This document shows, piece after piece, positions 13,058 to 39,700 of a DNA stretch of 64,000 nt (position 1 is the stretch's first letter; each line of letters opens with the position of its first letter). Below the pieces are notes generated by a model. The model was not told the origin of the DNA and did not search any database. It saw only the letters and a program-made list of their open reading frames with translations. The stretch comes from Larimichthys crocea (Eukaryota > Chordata > Actinopteri > Sciaenidae): the NCBI RefSeq assembly GCF_000972845.2, contig NC_040032.1:2065073-2129072 (forward strand), given 5' to 3'. A program made the position numbers and the translations under genes.

Positions 13058-13067
13058 TCTCGCGAGA
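13058..13067. promoter_or_regulatory. TCTCGCGAGA palindromic promoter element upstream of pura
   Basis: A perfect 10-bp TCTCGCGAGA palindrome lies 70 bp before the pura ATG. This motif is known as a core-promoter element of CpG-island housekeeping genes and as a methyl-CpG/Kaiso-type binding site in vertebrates. Its position and CpG-rich surroundings suggest that the proximal pura promoter is here. The overlapping CTGCGCAG could alternatively serve as a splice acceptor. Confidence 0.6.
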
Positions 13068-13136
13068 GCTCCGGCGTTCGCTGTGGTTGGCTGAGGCTTT
13101 GCAGCAGACAGAGGGAGAAGGCAGGCAGGCAGCATC

Positions 13137-13994
13137 ATGGCGGACAGAGATAGTGGAAGTGAGCAGGGAGGAGCAGCCACGGGCCCAGGCTTCGGCTCCA
13201 TGCATCTAGCGACAGGAGGGGCGGGCTCGGCTTCCGGCCTCCAGCATGAGACACAAGAGCTGGCGTCGAAGCGGGTTGACATCCAAAACAAACGCTTCTA
13301 TTTAGACGTGAAGCAGAACGCGAAAGGCCGCTTCTTAAAGATAGCAGAAGTCGGGGCCGGTGGAAACAAGAGCCGCCTCACTCTCTCCATGTCCGTGGCG
13401 GTCGAGTTCCGTGACTACTTGGGAGACTTCATCGAACATTATGCCCAGCTGGGTCCGAGTAACCCTGGACTGGTACAAGACGAGCCCAGGCGAGCACTCA
13501 AAAGCGAGTTCTTGGTCCGAGAAAATCGGAAATACTATATGGATCTGAAAGAGAACCAGAGAGGACGGTTTCTGAGGATTCGACAGACCGTTAACCGGGG
13601 GCCCGGTTTGGGATCCACGCAAGGCCAGACGATTGCTTTGCCTGCCCAGGGACTTATTGAGTTTCGTGACGCTCTGGCTAAACTTATTGACGATTACGGT
13701 GTAGAGGACGAACCTGCAGAGTTGCCCGAAGGGTCATCATTGACTGTGGACAACAAACGCTTTTTCTTCGACGTCGGATCCAATAAGTATGGTGTGTTCA
13801 TGAGGGTAAGCGAGGTGAAGCCAACGTACCGCAACTCAATTACGGTGCCCTACAAAGTGTGGTCCAAATTTGGGAATACTTTCAGTAAATATGCCGAGGA
13901 GATGAAGAAGATCCAGGAGAAGCAGCGGGAGAAAAGGGCATCTGAGCTGCAGCAACAAGAGGAGATGCAGGCGGACGATGGAGATGAGGATTGA
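13137..13994 (+). CDS. pura: Pur-alpha, purine-rich element binding protein A
   Basis: This encodes a single-strand DNA and RNA binding protein that recognises purine-rich (GGN) repeats and acts in transcription, replication and dendritic mRNA transport. The frame is intact and intronless, 285 residues. Three PUR repeats are seen: I at about 41-105 ([18 protein letters not shown]), II at about 122-188 ([18 protein letters not shown]) and III at about 200-260 ([18 protein letters not shown]). The start [13 protein letters not shown] and [13 protein letters not shown] identify PURA rather than PURB or PURG. It is shorter than the mammalian protein (about 322 residues) because the N-terminal poly-glycine run is missing and the acidic Gln/Glu tail (residues 268-285) is short. 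The start codon has a good context (catcATGG). It lies head to head with nrg2, as in mammals. Which teleost duplicate (puraa or purab) it is cannot be told. Confidence 0.98.
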   Translation: MADRDSGSEQGGAATGPGFGSMHLATGGAGSASGLQHETQELASKRVDIQNKRFYLDVKQNAKGRFLKIAEVGAGGNKSRLTLSMSVAVEFRDYLGDFIEHYAQLGPSNPGLVQDEPRRALKSEFLVRENRKYYMDLKENQRGRFLRIRQTVNRGPGLGSTQGQTIALPAQGLIEFRDALAKLIDDYGVEDEPAELPEGSSLTVDNKRFFFDVGSNKYGVFMRVSEVKPTYRNSITVPYKVWSKFGNTFSKYAEEMKKIQEKQREKRASELQQQEEMQADDGDED

Positions 13995-16900
13995 TACAGA
14001 GAGCAAAAACCATGCAAGAGTAATGAAAATAACAAGAGAATTATAATTAAAAACTCTACTGTATAAAGAAAGAAATCTAAAGATTTAACTGTAATGGTTT
14101 AACTCCAAGGGAGCATCACCCACAATATAAGAAACCTCCACAACCTGACAGTTATGACATGTTGTCACTCATCGCTGGATGTTACCCCACTTATCCACCA
14201 TTAATACAGTAACAGGCTGCTAAACAAAGTAATAACAATATATTTGAACATTGTTTCCTACTTGACAAACAATATTGAACTGAGTGTTTATTTCCCTTAT
14301 TAACAGAAAAAAAAAACTTTTGTACCAGTTAAAAGCTGTTGTAAAAAAAAAAAGAAAAAAAAAGTGTTTGCAATGTTCAAATGAAATTATTGCCGAGTTC
14401 CGAGGAAAGAGCGTTTCCTTTTCATGTGAGCTAATGACTTCAGCACAAATCAGATATTTTAATTTTTGAAGAAAAAAAACCCCAACAACAACCAAAATTC
14501 CAAAACTTTGTTTAAAAGTTGTCACATGTACATGCCATCCTATTTACCTTTACCTGTGAGTAGAGATGTGTTTACACATGAATCACATGAGGGCTAGGCC
14601 TGCTTCGGAAAAAAAACTGGTTAGATGTCATGCAGTATAAAAGGAACATCTAGGCATTTTTCATGAAATGAAATAAGTGCTCTGTTTGTTGTGCAATATG
14701 CATTGCATAAAAAAAAAATCTATCGAAGTGGTCAGTGGATCTCGACATGATGACATTTGCCAGAGGCATTCAAAGAAATCTTAATATTGTAATTATTTTT
14801 CATTTGAAATTGTTGCCATGCAGATGGTTATATTATAGACTACCTTTGTGTCTCGTTGTTAATGCAATGTGTTCATTTTAAAGGTACTAAATGTGTATTC
14901 GATAGAGGAAATGCAGTGACAACATGTAGCAAATGGCCTGAATTGCAGATTAATTAACAAGACAAACACCCTCCAACATAGTGTGCTGATTAGCTTTAGT
15001 GGTCTGATGAGGAGAGAAAAAAAAAAGAGAAGTAAAATGAAGCAGAGCATTGTTGGTTAGTCCATCGGAAACCGAGAAACATTTTGTGATCTTGTTCAGT
15101 CGTAAAAATCCAAATGGTGCCAAGGAGTGCTGTTGCTGCATGTTAATCTGCACTAAGATAGATTTCGTTGGTCTCCCAAAATATTGGCTCAAGGACCCTT
15201 CCATATGTATCTTTATCTGCCTATAGTGTACGGATCTCAAGTTTGAGTACAGAGTGATTTCCATCCAAAGGCTTGGTGTAGTTGTAGTGGAAGTTGTTTC
15301 AGAGCGCGATTGTAAAAACAAAAGAAAAAAGAAAAAAAAAGAGTGACCTTGCAAACTGTAATCAAAATATCAGCATCACACCGAGGAGGGCCGCTGTGGA
15401 GCACACCTGAGGTGAAGACGGTTCAGTTTCACCTGTTGGCGGAGCTTCTCGGCCGTGCATCTACGGACGTGCCCATCCCCACAAGTTTAAGATGTGGACT
15501 TTGGATACGTGCTCATAGCTCTACTTCTAGATTTGTAGGCCCAAATATCAAACTGGGGATGATGAGATTCAGTTTTGGTCTAATTGTAAATATTTGGGCT
15601 GCCACACGGAAAACAACTGGTTCTATTCCAGTTCAGTCGCATCTCATAGATGTGTGATAGCAGTTTTATAAACTCTGTCAGTAAACTCCAGAGAAACTGG
15701 CAACAATCAGATAATGTCAGATTTACCTCAGCATTGAATTAAATGATTGCTCCCATGTTTAGATTGACTGGAAACCAGCAAACTAGACTGTCCTTGACCA
15801 CCTATTTTTGGAGCCTCTGGTATAGCCTAAACAATACCTGATTGGGAGCATCCTCTTCAGCATATAAACAACCTGGTGCCTTACACACTCCGCATGCTTA
15901 CACGCTGGCCTGGTGCTTTGGATCGCAGTTTGGCTTCTTTTTTTGTTATCGTTCCGTCTTTCTTTCTTCCATTCTTGTATCTCAGCCCCCTTGTGTGCTA
16001 CCGCACAACTCGTGGTGCTAAAAGGGTTTGTTACAAACTCTTGAGAAAGAAAAAAAAATGGGAGCAGAATTCTTAACTTTTTTCTGCTACCTTCCTCCCT
16101 TCCTTCCTTCCTTCCTTGCTTCCTTTCCCTTCCCTTCCCTAATTCTATTGCCTTCCCCCGGTTCCCCAGCCATCCAGGTATCGGCCTACATGTAAACATG
16201 GAAGGGGGTGGTCACCTAGACGCAAGATGATGCAGAAGAGTTGGCTCTTCACTAGCCAAGCACATTAGCAGGGAGAGCAGGGGCTATTTGGGAACATCAG
16301 TAGTGGCCTGAAATGATCAGAATTTTTTTTTGTCAGCAAGCCCCCTTTGAAATGCTCGTACTATGGCTTGGGTAGTTCTGTGTAAGTTGTAAGTCGCTCA
16401 ATTAATGGGGAGCAGCAAGCATGTCTTGTTTTGTGTTTTGTTTTACATAGTTTTACCTTTTCAGCATTATTCCACATTATTTGTAATTTTGGAATGTTTT
16501 CGCCCACAAAAAATATATCTATTTTTTCTGTGCAACATTTCATCACTGTGTGCAATATCGTATGTGCCAATGGTGGCAATATATGTATATCAATTAAATA
16601 TATGATTACTATTTGAAAGCATGTGGCTGAATTCCATGTTTATTTCTCATGAAGGAGTTGTATGCCTTTATTTGCACTCGAAAAGCTCCATCCTAGAGGA
16701 AAAAATAGTAAACCAAGGTCTTAGCAGCCTGTTGGGTCAAGGAGTTCACATAAGTACTTTAACTTGAAATAAAACAATGTCACTGCAATTATGTCTCTCT
16801 TTAGGAAAATGGCTTCTGGGTTGTTGAAGGTAAACCCACAACGGTGTTTTTGTGAAAAGGAAAAACTTAAAACAGTGAAATCTCCATTTTAGCTTTAAGC

Positions 16901-17475
16901 TAAGAAAAGGTGCTTCAGTCCAATCCTCATTAAGATGTTTGGTGAACTGTTTTCAGTGGTTGTTGTGTGTAGCACTTTGCTTTCCCAGGTTAATGAAATG
17001 CCTGACCAATACTTGTTTAAAAATGATCTGAACAAAGAATGTCGTTCTCTCTTATGTTGGTTCTTTTTTCTTTTTCTTTTTTTTTCTTTTTTTTAAAGAG
17101 AGTATTTGATTTGCTCATTTGGTTTTGATGCATTAAATATAATTTATGTACATTTGACAAATTTTAAAAATAAATTTAATTTACCCATGAGGGAAAATCT
17201 ACTTTCAAAATGTATGTGTTTTTTTTTTGTTTCATCTCTTCCCAAAATGTCTACGACTCACTGCTGAAGAGTGTTTCGTTTTGATGTAGTGTTTTCCACC
17301 ATGTCTGACTCTACATTTGCAATGATACTAATTACTAAAGCTTAATTTTACAGCCTTTTAAGATGCAAACTTGCGATGACAAGTACCCGACGACTCATTT
17401 CTTCTTAGACATTTCTACATTAGCACTGTATGTATAATACCAGGCTGTAAAATAAAGCATTACTTTGTTCTCTAA
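13995..17475 (+). other. pura: pura 3-prime UTR (inferred extent)
   Basis: Downstream of the pura stop there is AT-rich, repeat-poor sequence without a credible gene. Possible cleavage signals are ATTAAA at about 14042 and AATAAA at 16768-16773, 17169-17174 and 17451-17456. Vertebrate pura messages have long 3-prime UTRs, so a UTR reaching one of the last three sites is plausible. The end is not determined. A TTCC-rich tract lies at 16091-16140. Confidence 0.4.
16091..16140. repeat. (TTCC)n / CCCTT pyrimidine repeat
   Basis: Imperfect TTCC tetramers running into CCCTT-type units, pyrimidine-only over most of its length. Confidence 0.9.
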
Positions 17476-18985
17476 TAATCCTGACTATGAAATTTGTGAT
17501 CATCTGCATGCAGTGATCGCTCTTCTCTGAACTTTGCTGCTGAGAAGGAATTGAGAGCGTATTGATCACAACCCAGTAGAACCTGCACATTGAACCATTT
17601 TGTCCGAGTTCTAAATGTAAACACAAACGAGCCAAAGAAAAACAGGTCATAACATTTTTTGGGGTTGCTTATTAATACTTTAATTCCTTTAGTTCGATGG
17701 ATTAGATTTCTGCTTTAATGCATGTTGATAAAATGCTGCTATTGTGCAGATATTAAAAATAGGCCAGGCATTATCATTCAATGGATCATTAGCAGCCTCA
17801 CTGTTGTTTCAGCCTCTAAAAACATGGTCCAGTGTCGATGACACAGATTCTGACAGGGGCGTGAACGTTCATTACCTTCCCCTGGACCAAGAGGAAAGCA
17901 CACTTGGTTTGTGTACCTCATCACTGCACTCTCCAGGGAGGTCAGAGTGCAGAGTCCTCACATGCTCAAAGGCATTTCTGCAGGACATACGTATGATTTG
18001 GCTTTGTTGTGAAGTTGATGGTCTTTTGGGCCCTTTGGGGTGTGAAAAAAACTGAAGGGGATGTGCTAAATTGAGATGGACTCCAGCCCAGCTGCCAACT
18101 CAGATTCAGTTTGCTCTTCATCCAAAAACCCACATAGAGGACTGGTTTAGGTCATCATGGCATTGGAAGCATGTTAATGCGGCGCATCCGAACTGCTGAT
18201 ATCTCGTATCCAAGACCATTTTTTTGTGAAAGCACAATGTATTCTTTTGATGACAGGCAATAAACATCCTTTCATTTGGATCATGTCAGTAACTGCTCAC
18301 AGGAATGCTGCTTAGGAAGATTAATAGCAGGTTAGTCTGGTCCAGCTGCCACACTGCTATGTGAAAGAACTACTTGATCAAATGTACATTTTATTACTAC
18401 TGCAACACAGACACCATCATCTGATCACTCCCTGACATCACTGAAGAGTATGAGTGACCAGTACAATATCCTGCCACTGTATACCATTAGAGTAAGAGCA
18501 CCTGCTTGCATGTTTATTTGTGGTGTTACTCCACTGCACAGCACATGATTGGGAATGCTTCCTTTGCTCTAAGGCTGCATCTGTTTTCATTTAATTTTAT
18601 AATTTTGTGTTATGTCCTGGAGCAGTTCAGCACTGGCTTTAGTGGTGACGTAATTCATTGAAAGCTTCTCTGACTTTGGCCACTAGAGGATGCTCTTCAC
18701 CAATAAATGATAGGCTCAGACACAGAAGGGAGAGGAGTCTTAGAGGAGAAAGATGCTTTTGCCTCCAGTGTGATAGAATTAACAGCAGACAAGTTAAACA
18801 TCTACTTAAAGAGATGCAACAAGGCACATGGACTGTGTAACAGAGCTGCTTCTACCTATTTGTACATCCAATTTAGAATCACTACAAACAGTTAACTAAG
18901 ATTTAGGAGTATGTATTTGCAGGAATGGAATACCATATCCATCAGTATATTTCCATTACTGTGTAATAACTTGAATCGTTGTGTT
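17476..18985. other. Intergenic DNA between pura and the SH2D4-like gene
   Basis: No gene is supported. An open frame of 103 codons at 17744-18055 has no recognisable domain. A block at about 18670-18700 (gccactagaggatgctcttc) resembles the end of a mobile element but was not resolved further. Confidence 0.4.
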
Positions 18986-18989
18986 TTTG

Positions 18990-19235
18990 TTGTCTTAAAA
19001 TGAGCCCTTTATATCTACAGTGAGAGCGGGTCCTCTTCCATGGAGTCCGCCATTTTAAACTGCCATTTTTCTACAGTAGCTCAGAACAGACAAACCAAAC
19101 ATTGATCTAGATATGGCCTTTTGCTTTTTATCTGAATTTCACAGCCAGAGTTTTACACGGTTGGATTAATTGGGTTGCAATCTGCAACTTCACTGCTAGG
19201 TGCCACTAAATCCTACACACTGGACCCTTAAAAGA
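18990..19235 (-). repeat. Dispersed teleost-type repeat (MITE-like), copy 1
   Basis: The block 'gcaatctgcaacttcactgctaggtgccactaaatcctacacactggac' near 19180-19225 is the reverse complement of a block at 34890-34960, and a shorter version is at about 42750-42795. The left part (gagcgggtcctcttccatgg.gtccgcca) is typical of a common fish interspersed repeat as I remember it. No coding capacity, and the family name is not assigned. Confidence 0.6.
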
Positions 19236-19786
19236 CCAGCTAAAAGTCTTCAAACAAAACAGCTACACCACCTGAGCTTTTGAAGCATTTGAATGTAACA
19301 GAACCTGGACTTATATTAAGATCATTCAAATGTCTTAAATCAAAATCATTGTGTAAAGAATGAACATACAAGAAAGTGCATGTACAGTATGTATAATAAT
19401 GTGTATATAATGTCATATGTCATATATCAGACACACTGTGTATAATGTAATGTGATTTATTCTTGATAGAGACACTTTATTTATCAGTCTCTTCCAAACA
19501 TATCACAGTGACAATTATACCAGAATTAACATGATGTGTATAAATAGGAATAAAAAGAGGAAAACAAAATGATTCCAATTTAATGGGCAACAGTGGATTT
19601 AAACAATATACATATGTATTAAAAGTCAAAATGAAAAGGTGAAGAAATAAAACAACAAACAGTGACTGTAGGTTATTTAAGATTAAGGCTTTGCGATTTT
19701 TTTCAGGCTTTTTTTTTTTTTTCCAACTTAACTTAAAGTGTGAGGTCAGCTTCCTGAACTGCTCTCTTCCCCCTTTTTTTTAAATG

Positions 19787-19789
19787 GTG

Positions 19790-19832
<43 letters not shown>

Positions 19833-19858
19833 AGAGAGAGAGAGGGGAGGGAGAGAGA
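19787..19858. repeat. (GT)n(GA)n compound microsatellite
   Basis: About 22 GT units pass directly into a GA-rich run. It lies just upstream of the candidate leader exon of the SH2D4-like gene. Confidence 0.97.
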
Positions 19859-19982
19859 TTATGGAATGCTGTGATGTCATCAGCCTAGTCATACACACAA
19901 AGACAAGGAGGACCCACAGGCGCTCTGACTCTCTCAGCTTAGTTAGCATACACTGCTGTGGAGCGGCTCTCTACATCCCACT
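19859..19982 (+). other. Candidate non-coding first exon of the SH2D4-like gene
   Basis: Sequence after the GT/GA repeat ends in a consensus donor (GTGAGT at 19983). A strong pyrimidine-tract acceptor (ctttctctttcttgtag) at 20661-20677 would splice it to the leader preceding the ATG at 21078. The left limit is arbitrary. Supported only by splice-site quality and position. Confidence 0.3.
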
Positions 19983-20677
19983 GTGAGTACTTCAACAAAT
20001 TCTACCCTTTCTCTTACAATCCTTTGTCTCTCTATCACTTACTTTCTCTTTCCACTTTCCCCCTTTGCCCGGGTTTTACCTCTGTGCACCCTACAATGTG
20101 TTCAGTGGGCACAAATCTGTATTCCACCAGTGTAACAGTTCTGTCTGAGACAAGCTTTCTTTCCCTCCAAGTGCTGCTTATGTGGTAGCCATTGTTTAAC
20201 TACCCACTGTGATTGGAGGAGTCCATTGCAATCCCCTTGCTAGATAAATCGGCTCATGCTGTCCCAGGCTATGACCCTGTTTTTGTTTTGTTTGGGGTTT
20301 TTTTTTTCTCCTCTTACAACCTTAAACTGACTGAAAAAAAAAAAAAAATGGAGCCGCTATCTTGTGGGAGTTTGGAGGATTTGTGGTGGAGGGGAAAAGA
20401 GGGAGGTGGGCTACTGATGACAGAAACAGTCCTATTCCTTTAGAATCTCCTCCCATTCTTGGCTACAGTCTTTCTGTCAGTTTAGAAACAGGATTTGGGC
20501 TCTTCCGTATTCATGAAGGGAGGGACAAGACAGCCGACTGAAACAAACTTTCCAAAGGAATGTAAAAGAAAACAGTTTCTGTATGTGTATGGATCAAGAC
20601 ATCGACTTCTATAATGTGGAATCTGTAAGAAAATCTTCCAAACATTTGTCTAAGTGTTCTCTTTCTCTTTCTTGTAG

Positions 20678-36155
<15,478 letters not shown>

Positions 36156-36405
36156 GCAGTCACTGCCAAATAATCCAGCCCTGTGTCTCCAATTTATTTT
36201 TTTTCAGTACTATTTTAGAGATGTGTGGCTGTACTTGTGTGTTTTACTTCTTTTTTCCCCACTTTTTATAGGGAGAAAGATTTTGTAATGGGATATTTAA
36301 CATTACTATAACACTAACTTTTTCATCCATTTTTATCTTTCATGTCAAGCTTTGTATGGTGCAATCAAAGAAACAAAATAAAATTGTGTACAACTTGTAT
36401 CTAAG

Positions 36406-38690
36406 TTTGTTGTGTTTTAATTTTGTTACTCTTCTACTCTCTCTGTGTAGCTAACTTTCATCCTCATAGTTACATAAAGACAACATTTTATATTCTATAA
36501 CAATGTTATAATTCTTTTAACTGTTGTAATTACATTCATTCAAATGAAAAACTAGGATTAGCAGAATACAAGTGACAATTCAGTGACCGTTCAGCGTCAG
36601 CAAAGGCTTCACAGAGCCAATTCAAAAATTTGAATTTCAGCAGGGCTACACATCCACTTGGTGTGTTGTGCTCATGCATTTCTTACTTAATTTCCATTAA
36701 TTCGCTCCAAGGTTAGCCTGGGAACACATAAATGATTGAGCTCATGTTTGATTTGCTCTGGCAGATGCAACCCAGACCTAGATGGGCCAATCAGAATCAT
36801 GGGGCAGGTTTGATACAGTGACTGTACAGAGGATTGGCCATTTAGGCATTTTTGCATTTCTTTTTATATTTCGGTTGAATCTATAATCAGTATAAGTGTC
36901 AGTATTAAACAAATGTGACGATAAAAGGCTGATTGTAGGTCGATCTAATTGTATCCAGAAGCATTCTGGTCTATGCCTGTTAACACCCCTTGGAAAGCGA
37001 CAAGTAACTGAGAGATTCCAGACCCATGGATATGGGAAGTACAGGTCCTGAGAAATTTCCAACCAGTAAAATTTTTTTATTTTTTTTGGGGGGGATTATA
37101 GGCAATCATAACTGTGACTGTAACATAACCGGCAACTGTAAGATTAGCTAGTTGCTAGGGTTTCACTGGGGAAACCGCAGTGTCTTATAATGTGTGTGCA
37201 CTGTGCATGTACAGGTAGTATATCCGTTATTTTGAGATGTATTTTAAAATTGTAATCCTGCTAATAATAAATTACTTGATGGTAATCTGATGGTGACTTT
37301 TTTCTCCCTAACTCACTAACAGAATACACCTCCTTTTTGTATCCTGATTACATGTAAATGTGTCATCCATTAAGTTAGGGTAAAGTCACAGGCCAGCTGA
37401 AAAACATAAAAAATGAGTGTGTGGCGTCTGGCTTTAGGCAATGAAGAGCAAGATTTCCAAGTAAGATTTTTTTGTCAAACCAAAGTTACTTGGGCCTTTC
37501 AGCTTCTCCAAGTGCTTCTCCGATTTTGTGAAAACAACTGTTTTTCCTATTTTCATATCACAGCCTGTCACTGCATGGCAAGCTGGAAGGCACTAGCTTT
37601 TCACAGATTGTATGGCTCAAACCACTTTTTGCCTTTATGGCTTTTGAGCATCAGGACTAAATCTAAACCAACAGATCATCATCTTGGTTAGAGGTTTTAA
37701 AAGTAGAGTTTGGAGAATCCTAGTGGATTTGATGAGTGATCAAGAAGTGGATGACACCAGCATAGCGCTACATGCTGTCAACCTTGCCAAGACACTGAAG
37801 TGTTACTCTTGTGTTACTCAACTCTTGTTCCAGGTTCCAGTCATCACCACAAAACAGTGCTTTGGAGTCTTGTCAGGAAAGGCTGGAGGTTGATGGAAGA
37901 AGTCATGGAAGCAATAGACTCACAAAGCTGGTCTCTGGACATTTAGCTCAATAAAAGCTGTGGTTGATTAAACTGGGTGGAAACAATTAGAGAGTTTTAA
38001 AAAACCTACCTTGCAGTGTGGACTACCCAAAGACGTATGTTGGAGTTGCACACTTTTGCAAGGCTATGGATGGTGGTTGAAGTTATAGTCATTGCTTATT
38101 TTCAGCGTTTTAAAAAGTGTTGTACAAAGTGTTTGACTATCACTTTGGAGGAGAATGGGAGGAGGCGTGTCCTTGAAGTAAGGGGAGTACGTTTATTAGT
38201 GGCTGTTCTTGCCGCCGTCCAAGCTACTACCTTGCATTTAGAAATCCCCAGACAATTGGTAGGCAGGGAGATATCTGACCGTCTGGTATCCCAGTGATGT
38301 ATGAAAAAGCAGAAGTGCAAGATCTAACACATCTCTGTACTGCAAGGACAAACAATACAGTCAACAGAAGAGATGTCCTTGTTTTGCAGCTAGCATGCCA
38401 CACATTGAATTATGTGCCTGTGACCTTATAAAGTGCAAATGCACCCCAGAACTTAAAATATCAGATCTCGTTGTATCTTGTACAATCTACAGGTACTGTA
38501 TATAATATATGATTTTTCTTCATTCAGAAAACATAAGAAATTACTTTTTTGGTGTTTGGTCTTCTTAATATTGGCAAAAAGACATACGTATGTATGTACA
38601 GTATGTATACTGTACATACATTTTGGATTTTGCATTTCCTACTCAAATTTTACCTTCATGTGTGTTTAAGTGTGTGAAATTCATAATTAT
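36406..38690. other. Intergenic DNA, no gene seen
   Basis: Unique-looking AT-rich DNA with no recognisable protein, RNA gene or transposon. Several short open frames (for example 37413-37691 and 37684-37893) show no domain. Confidence 0.4.
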
Positions 38691-38697
38691 TTAAAAA

Positions 38698-38915
38698 TTA
38701 TGGCAGGAGTTGAACACAAAAGAACGCAAAACAAACTAAAAGGTGACTGGTGGTCCAGACAAAAATACAAAACGAAAATGCAATAAACAAAAAGACAAAG
38801 AAACAACAAGTGAAACTAATCAGGGACAGGTGCATAACCAAAATTAGGTGGGAAAACAATGCAGGAAGTAAAAATGCAAGACACAGAACTACAAAATAAA
38901 ACAGGAAACACAAAA
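38698..38915. repeat. Probable mobile-element end (A-rich, 'caggaagtaaaa' type)
   Basis: An A/C-rich segment with 'ggtgactggtggtccagac', 'aatcagggacaggtgcataa' and 'gcaggaagtaaaa...acaggaaacac'. It resembles a terminal region common in fish transposable elements. Weakly supported, no coding capacity. Confidence 0.35.
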
Positions 38916-38924
38916 CAAACACAT

Positions 38925-38970
38925 ATAATATAATATAATATAATATAATATAATATAATATAATATAATA
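38925..38970. repeat. (TAATA)n pentanucleotide repeat
   Basis: Nine perfect 5-bp units. Confidence 0.97.
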
Positions 38971-39179
38971 TACTATAATAAATATAAGGCAGATGCTGTC
39001 CCTTTTGGAGAGGCAAAATTTTCACTGTTTTCAGTTGCAACCAAATAATCTCATTTTGCAGTAAAGTATTTTTATACAACATCCATTTTAAAACCAGACA
39101 TCTGTGCTTTGTTCTACCTCAGGTAGATGTATCTCATCTTTTATCTGTGGTTTATCAACAGCCTCATTTTTAAGCCTGA

Positions 39180-39700
39180 TTAAGGCAAGGCGGGTCAGAT
39201 CTATCAAACACAAACAAAAAAACTAGTCCATGCATTTGTTACTTCTAGACTGTACAACTGCATCTTCTTATTATCAGGCGGCCCCAATAACGTCTTTGCA
39301 GCTCTCCAGATCTGGAATACTGCAGCACGTGTATCGACAGGAACCAGGATCAGAGATCATATTTCTGACACTTTGGCTCCTCTGCACTGGCTGCCGGTAA
39401 AATCCAGAACAGGATTTAAAGATGGTCAGATACCATCATGTCTTAAAGAGTTCATAGTACCCTATTACCCCACTAGAACACTGTGCTCTCAAAGTGCAGG
39501 GTTCCTTGTGGTTCCTATAGTCTTCAAAAGTAGATTGGGAGCCAGAGCCTTCAGCTATCAAGCTCCTCTTCTGTGAAACAAACTCCCAGTTCTGGCTCTG
39601 GATGCAGACACCCTCAACACATTAAAGAGTAGGCTGAAGATGTTCCTTTTTGATAGAACTCATAATTAGGGCTGGCTCAGGTGAGTCCCCAACAGGATGT
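39180..39700 (+). pseudogene. L2-type LINE, 3-prime end of reverse transcriptase
   Basis: The plus strand encodes the well-known C-terminal part of L2-like fish LINE proteins. It reads NTAARVSTGTR (about 39320), then LAPLHWLPVKSRTGF (about 39376), LKEFIVPYYPTRTLCSQSAG (about 39443), ARAFSYQAPLL (about 39544) and LKMFLFDRT (about 39635). Frameshifts and a deletion between HWLPV and LKEF make it non-functional. A 5-prime-truncated insertion is typical of LINEs. Confidence 0.9.

Noticed and set aside
13004..13622. Minus-strand open frames across pura
   Set aside because: Antisense of the strongly conserved pura coding sequence; explained by its codon bias.
17744..18055. 103-codon plus-strand open frame
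   Set aside because: No domain, no splice context, no recognised homology; a chance frame is more likely.
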